Source: an uncultured Actinomycetes bacterium (lineage in GTDB: Bacteria > Actinomycetota > Acidimicrobiia > Acidimicrobiales > RAAP-2). From it: a DNA stretch of 8,284 nt. Shown here one piece after another: positions 5,913 through 8,284 of this stretch. Made by a program: the position numbers and the translations under genes. The notes below the pieces were generated by a model, which was not told where the DNA came from, did no database searches, and saw nothing but the letters and a program-made list of their open reading frames with translations. The stretch spans positions 1 through 8,284 of the forward strand of contig CAITOG010000085.1 in assembly GCA_903893955.1 (NCBI GenBank), written 5' to 3'. How positions within the stretch are numbered: the stretch's first letter is position 1; each line of letters begins with the position of its first letter.

Positions 5913-7430
5913 TCAGGCGCCGGTGTCGAAGCCGTCGAGGAACGAGGTGAGCGCTGCGTTGATCTTGGACTCGTCGGGCAGCTTGCCGGTCGAGCGGATC
6001 TCCTCGAGCAGATCGGCGTGGTTGGCCCGGAAGAAGGCGCGAAGCTCGGCCTCGAAGCGGATCACTGACTCGACTGGCACCGTGTCGGCCCAGCCCTTGG
6101 TCCCGGCGTAGATCACGATGACCTGCTCCTCGACCGGCACCGGAGCGTTCAACGGCTGCTTGAGCAGCTCGGTGAGGCGGTAGCCCCGGTCCAGCTGTGA
6201 CTGCGAGGTCGGGTCGAGCTCGGAGCCGAAGGTTGCGAAGCTCTCCAGGTCACGGAACTGCGCCAGGTCGAGCTTGAGGGTTCCTGCCACCGACTTCATG
6301 GCCTTGATCTGCGCCGCACCACCGACTCGAGACACCGAGTTCCCGACGTTGATTGCCGGACGGACACCTGAGTAAAAGAGGTCCGACTCCAAGAACACCT
6401 GACCGTCGGTGATCGAGATCACATTGGTCGGGATGTAGGCGGAGATGTCGCCGGCCTTGGTCTCGATGATGGGCAGCGCCGTCAGCGAACCGCCACCGAG
6501 CTCGTCGGAGAGCTTGGCAGCGCGCTCGAGGAGACGGCTGTGGAGGTAGAAGACATCGCCCGGGTAGGCCTCACGGCCCGGTGGCCGGCGAAGCAACAGC
6601 GAGAGCTGGCGGTAGGCCTCGGCCTGCTTCGACAGGTCGTCGTAGACCACCAGTGCGTGCTGGCCATTCTCCATCCAGTGCTGGCCGAGAGCGCAGCCTG
6701 CGTAGGGGGCCAGGAACTTGAACGGTGCCGGGTCACCAGCGGAGGCGACGACCACCACGGTGTACTCCATGGCGCCGGCGTCCTCAAGGGTCTTGACGGT
6801 CTGGGCGACCGAGGAGTTCTTCTGCCCGATCGCCACGTAGATGCACTTCACACCCTGGCCCTTCTGGTTCAGGATCGTGTCGATGGCGACGGTCGTCTTG
6901 CCGGTCTTGCGGTCACCGATGATCAGCTCACGCTGGCCACGGCCGATCGGGGTCATCGCGTCGATGGCCTTGATGCCGGTCTGGAGGGGCTCCTCGACCG
7001 GCTGGCGGCCGACGATGCCCGGCGCCTGGATCTCCATCCGTCGAGTCTCGGTGGCGTTGATCGGGCCCTTGCCGTCGATCGGCTCGCCGAGCGCGTTGAT
7101 CACCCTGCCGAGGAGCGCATCGCCACATGCGATCGAGAGGATCCGTCCGGTGGCCCGGACGATCTGCTCCTCCTCGAGCGCCTCGACGTTGCCGAGCACC
7201 ACCGAACCGACGGTGTCCTCGTCCAGGTTCATCGCCAGACCCAGGGTCCCGTCTTCGAACTCGAGGAGCTCGTTCACCGCTGCGCCGGGCAGACCCGAGA
7301 CGCGCGCGATCCCGTCCGCCACCTCGACGATGCGGCCGACCTGCTCGGCCCCGACCTCAGGGGTGTAGTCAGCGACGTTCGCCTTGAGCGCCGCCGTGAT
7401 CTCATCGGCGCTAATCGTCAGCTCTGCCAT
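5913..7430 (-). CDS. atpA: F-type ATP synthase F1 alpha subunit
   Basis: Alpha alternates with beta in the F1 hexamer, binds nucleotide at non-catalytic sites and contributes the arginine finger to the catalytic sites. The 505 residues are full length. Seen in order are the N-terminal helix ISADEITAALKANVADY (6-22) that contacts delta, the barrel VGRIVEVADGIARVSGLPG (31-49), Walker A GDRKTGKT (172-179), AIGQKNSSVAQTV (200-212), VVYDDLSKQAEAYRQLSLL (261-279), RRPPGREAYPGDVFYLHSRL (281-300) and PAINVGNSVSRVGGAAQ (358-374) with the arginine finger Arg368. The C-terminus ends in GFDTGA without the long tail seen in some mycobacterial alpha subunits. GGAGGAG (7436-7442) is 5 nt from the ATG, and the gap to atpH is 27 nt. 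Confidence 0.99.
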   Translation of the reverse strand: MAELTISADEITAALKANVADYTPEVGAEQVGRIVEVADGIARVSGLPGAAVNELLEFEDGTLGLAMNLDEDTVGSVVLGNVEALEEEQIVRATGRILSIACGDALLGRVINALGEPIDGKGPINATETRRMEIQAPGIVGRQPVEEPLQTGIKAIDAMTPIGRGQRELIIGDRKTGKTTVAIDTILNQKGQGVKCIYVAIGQKNSSVAQTVKTLEDAGAMEYTVVVVASAGDPAPFKFLAPYAGCALGQHWMENGQHALVVYDDLSKQAEAYRQLSLLLRRPPGREAYPGDVFYLHSRLLERAAKLSDELGGGSLTALPIIETKAGDISAYIPTNVISITDGQVFLESDLFYSGVRPAINVGNSVSRVGGAAQIKAMKSVAGTLKLDLAQFRDLESFATFGSELDPTSQSQLDRGYRLTELLKQPLNAPVPVEEQVIVIYAGTKGWADTVPVESVIRFEAELRAFFRANHADLLEEIRSTGKLPDESKINAALTSFLDGFDTGA

Positions 7431-7457
7431 CTCGGCTCCTCCATCTTTCCTTGTGTC

Positions 7458-8284
7458 TCAGTCGTTCTTCTGAAATGTGCGGTGCTCGGCTTCGAGGTGC
7501 TCTCGAAGCTGGTCGAGCCGGCCACGGGCCGACGCATCAACGAAGAGGTCGCCGACCTCGACGCGGATGCCCCCGAGCAGCCCTGCGTCCTCGGTGATCT
7601 GCAGCTCGACCGGGTTGCCGGTGACAGCCTTAAGCGATGCCCGGAGGCGATCAGCCTGTTCGGTGCCGAGCGGCTGGGCGGTCGACACCTTCGCGACGCG
7701 CCAGCCTCGGGCGGTTGCGGCCTGGTTCACGAGCCAGTCGATGGTGCCGACGACGTCACGGGCTCGTCCACCCGCCACCACGTAGCGCAGCAGGCTGAGC
7801 GAGCCGGCGCTGGCCTGGTTGCCGACAAGAGCGTCGATGACATGCTGCCGGCGCTCCACCGGCAGATCCCGGTCGGTCATCGCTCGGCGAAGGTCTGAGT
7901 TCGACTCGATGGCCCGGGCGACGGTGAAGAGTTCGTTCTCGATCCGTTCGAGGTCAGCGAGTTCAAGGCCCTCGAAGACGGCAGCGGCGTACCCACCCAC
8001 GCGCTCACGGGCGCCGAGGACCGAGAGTGCTGGCTCGGCGTAGTCGCCGTCACGCACCTGGTCACGGGCTCTTTGCGCGAGGAATGTGATCGCGGCGGGG
8101 ACGTCCTGCGCGGGGCTCACCAGCGCGGCGAAGCCCGACAGTCGAGCAGCTGGCTCGCCGACTTTGCCTGTGAGGACCTGGACCAGCACGTCACGACGAG
8201 CGACACCCGTCACCGACGTGTCGGACATCGCTGCACGCAGGTCGCGGATCGCCTGCATGGTCTCGTAGACCTTGGTCAGATCTG
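7458..8284 (-). CDS. atpH: F-type ATP synthase delta subunit with duplicated N-terminal domain (partial at its 5' end, possibly b-delta fusion)
   Basis: Delta joins the peripheral stalk (b) to the top of F1. The frame reads through an ATG at 8258 and stays open to the right edge, adding DLTKVYET. That ATG lacks a good ribosome binding site and falls inside a predicted helix, so the gene most likely begins outside the window. Counting from that ATG, residues 88-254 make a complete delta: RVGGYAAAVFEG (86-97), ENELFTVARAIESNSDLRRAM (107-127) and the C-terminal domain signature LLGGIRVEVGDLFVDASARGR (227-247). Residues 6-66 before it look like a second copy of the N-terminal helices: DLRAAMSD (6-13) against DLRRAMTD (122-129), and LTGKVG (29-34) against LVGNQA (144-149), about 116 residues apart. 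The long delta of Actinobacteria, either free (about 270 residues) or fused to b in mycobacteria, has this layout. The window cannot show which form this is. Confidence 0.93.
   Translation of the reverse strand, partial: DLTKVYETMQAIRDLRAAMSDTSVTGVARRDVLVQVLTGKVGEPAARLSGFAALVSPAQDVPAAITFLAQRARDQVRDGDYAEPALSVLGARERVGGYAAAVFEGLELADLERIENELFTVARAIESNSDLRRAMTDRDLPVERRQHVIDALVGNQASAGSLSLLRYVVAGGRARDVVGTIDWLVNQAATARGWRVAKVSTAQPLGTEQADRLRASLKAVTGNPVELQITEDAGLLGGIRVEVGDLFVDASARGRLDQLREHLEAEHRTFQKND

Noticed and set aside
6540..7898. 452-codon open frame on the plus strand opposite atpA and atpH
   Set aside because: It runs antisense across two clear ATP synthase genes and their intergenic gap; the Leu/Asp/Arg/His-rich translation is what reversed high-GC coding sequence gives. 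No domain is recognised.
8256..8258. ATG at 8258 as the atpH start
   Set aside because: The frame is open upstream with helix-like residues, there is no good ribosome binding site, and long delta subunits have about 40 more residues before this point. It is treated as internal.
1..8284. Mobile elements, CRISPR arrays, tRNA/rRNA genes, defence or secondary-metabolite genes
   Set aside because: None seen on either strand; the window is almost fully occupied by housekeeping genes with uniform composition.

Overview
The window looks like ordinary, high-GC actinobacterial chromosome. GC is strongly biased, so long shadow frames lie opposite the real genes. Three traits point to Actinobacteria: an ATP synthase delta subunit with a duplicated N-terminal domain, a MurA with Asp in place of the catalytic Cys, and two genes that appear to start leaderless at GTG. 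The MeaB sequence style (SPFTGGAILGDR, TRGHLGGL) and a glpX gene between atpC and murA suggest an Acidimicrobiia-like lineage; this placement is an inference from memory of the families.

Layout from left to right: (1) positions 1-597, minus strand: 5' part of meaB, the GTPase chaperone of a B12-dependent acyl-CoA mutase, cut by the left edge. (2) 588-1856, minus strand: murA, first committed step of peptidoglycan synthesis, overlapping meaB by 10 nt so the two are probably co-transcribed. (3) 1857-1964: a 108-bp divergent promoter region with -10-like boxes for both genes and an 11-bp perfect inverted repeat. (4) 1965-2957, plus strand: glpX, class II fructose-1,6-bisphosphatase. (5) 2958-3004: a 47-bp convergent gap with small hairpins. 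(6) 3005-8284, minus strand: the F1 part of the F-type ATP synthase operon, read atpH-atpA-atpG-atpD-atpC (delta, alpha, gamma, beta, epsilon). atpH is cut by the right edge, and the Fo genes (a, c, b) must lie beyond it.

Together the genes serve core metabolism: ATP synthesis, gluconeogenesis, cell-wall precursor synthesis and propionate/methylmalonyl-CoA metabolism. Coding density is very high, there is no gene-free stretch longer than 108 bp, and I see no mobile element, tRNA, rRNA, CRISPR array or defence gene. I found no undescribed system. The points worth a second look are the Cys-to-Asp MurA, the duplicated (possibly b-fused) delta subunit, insertions in epsilon and MeaB, and the inverted repeat between murA and glpX.
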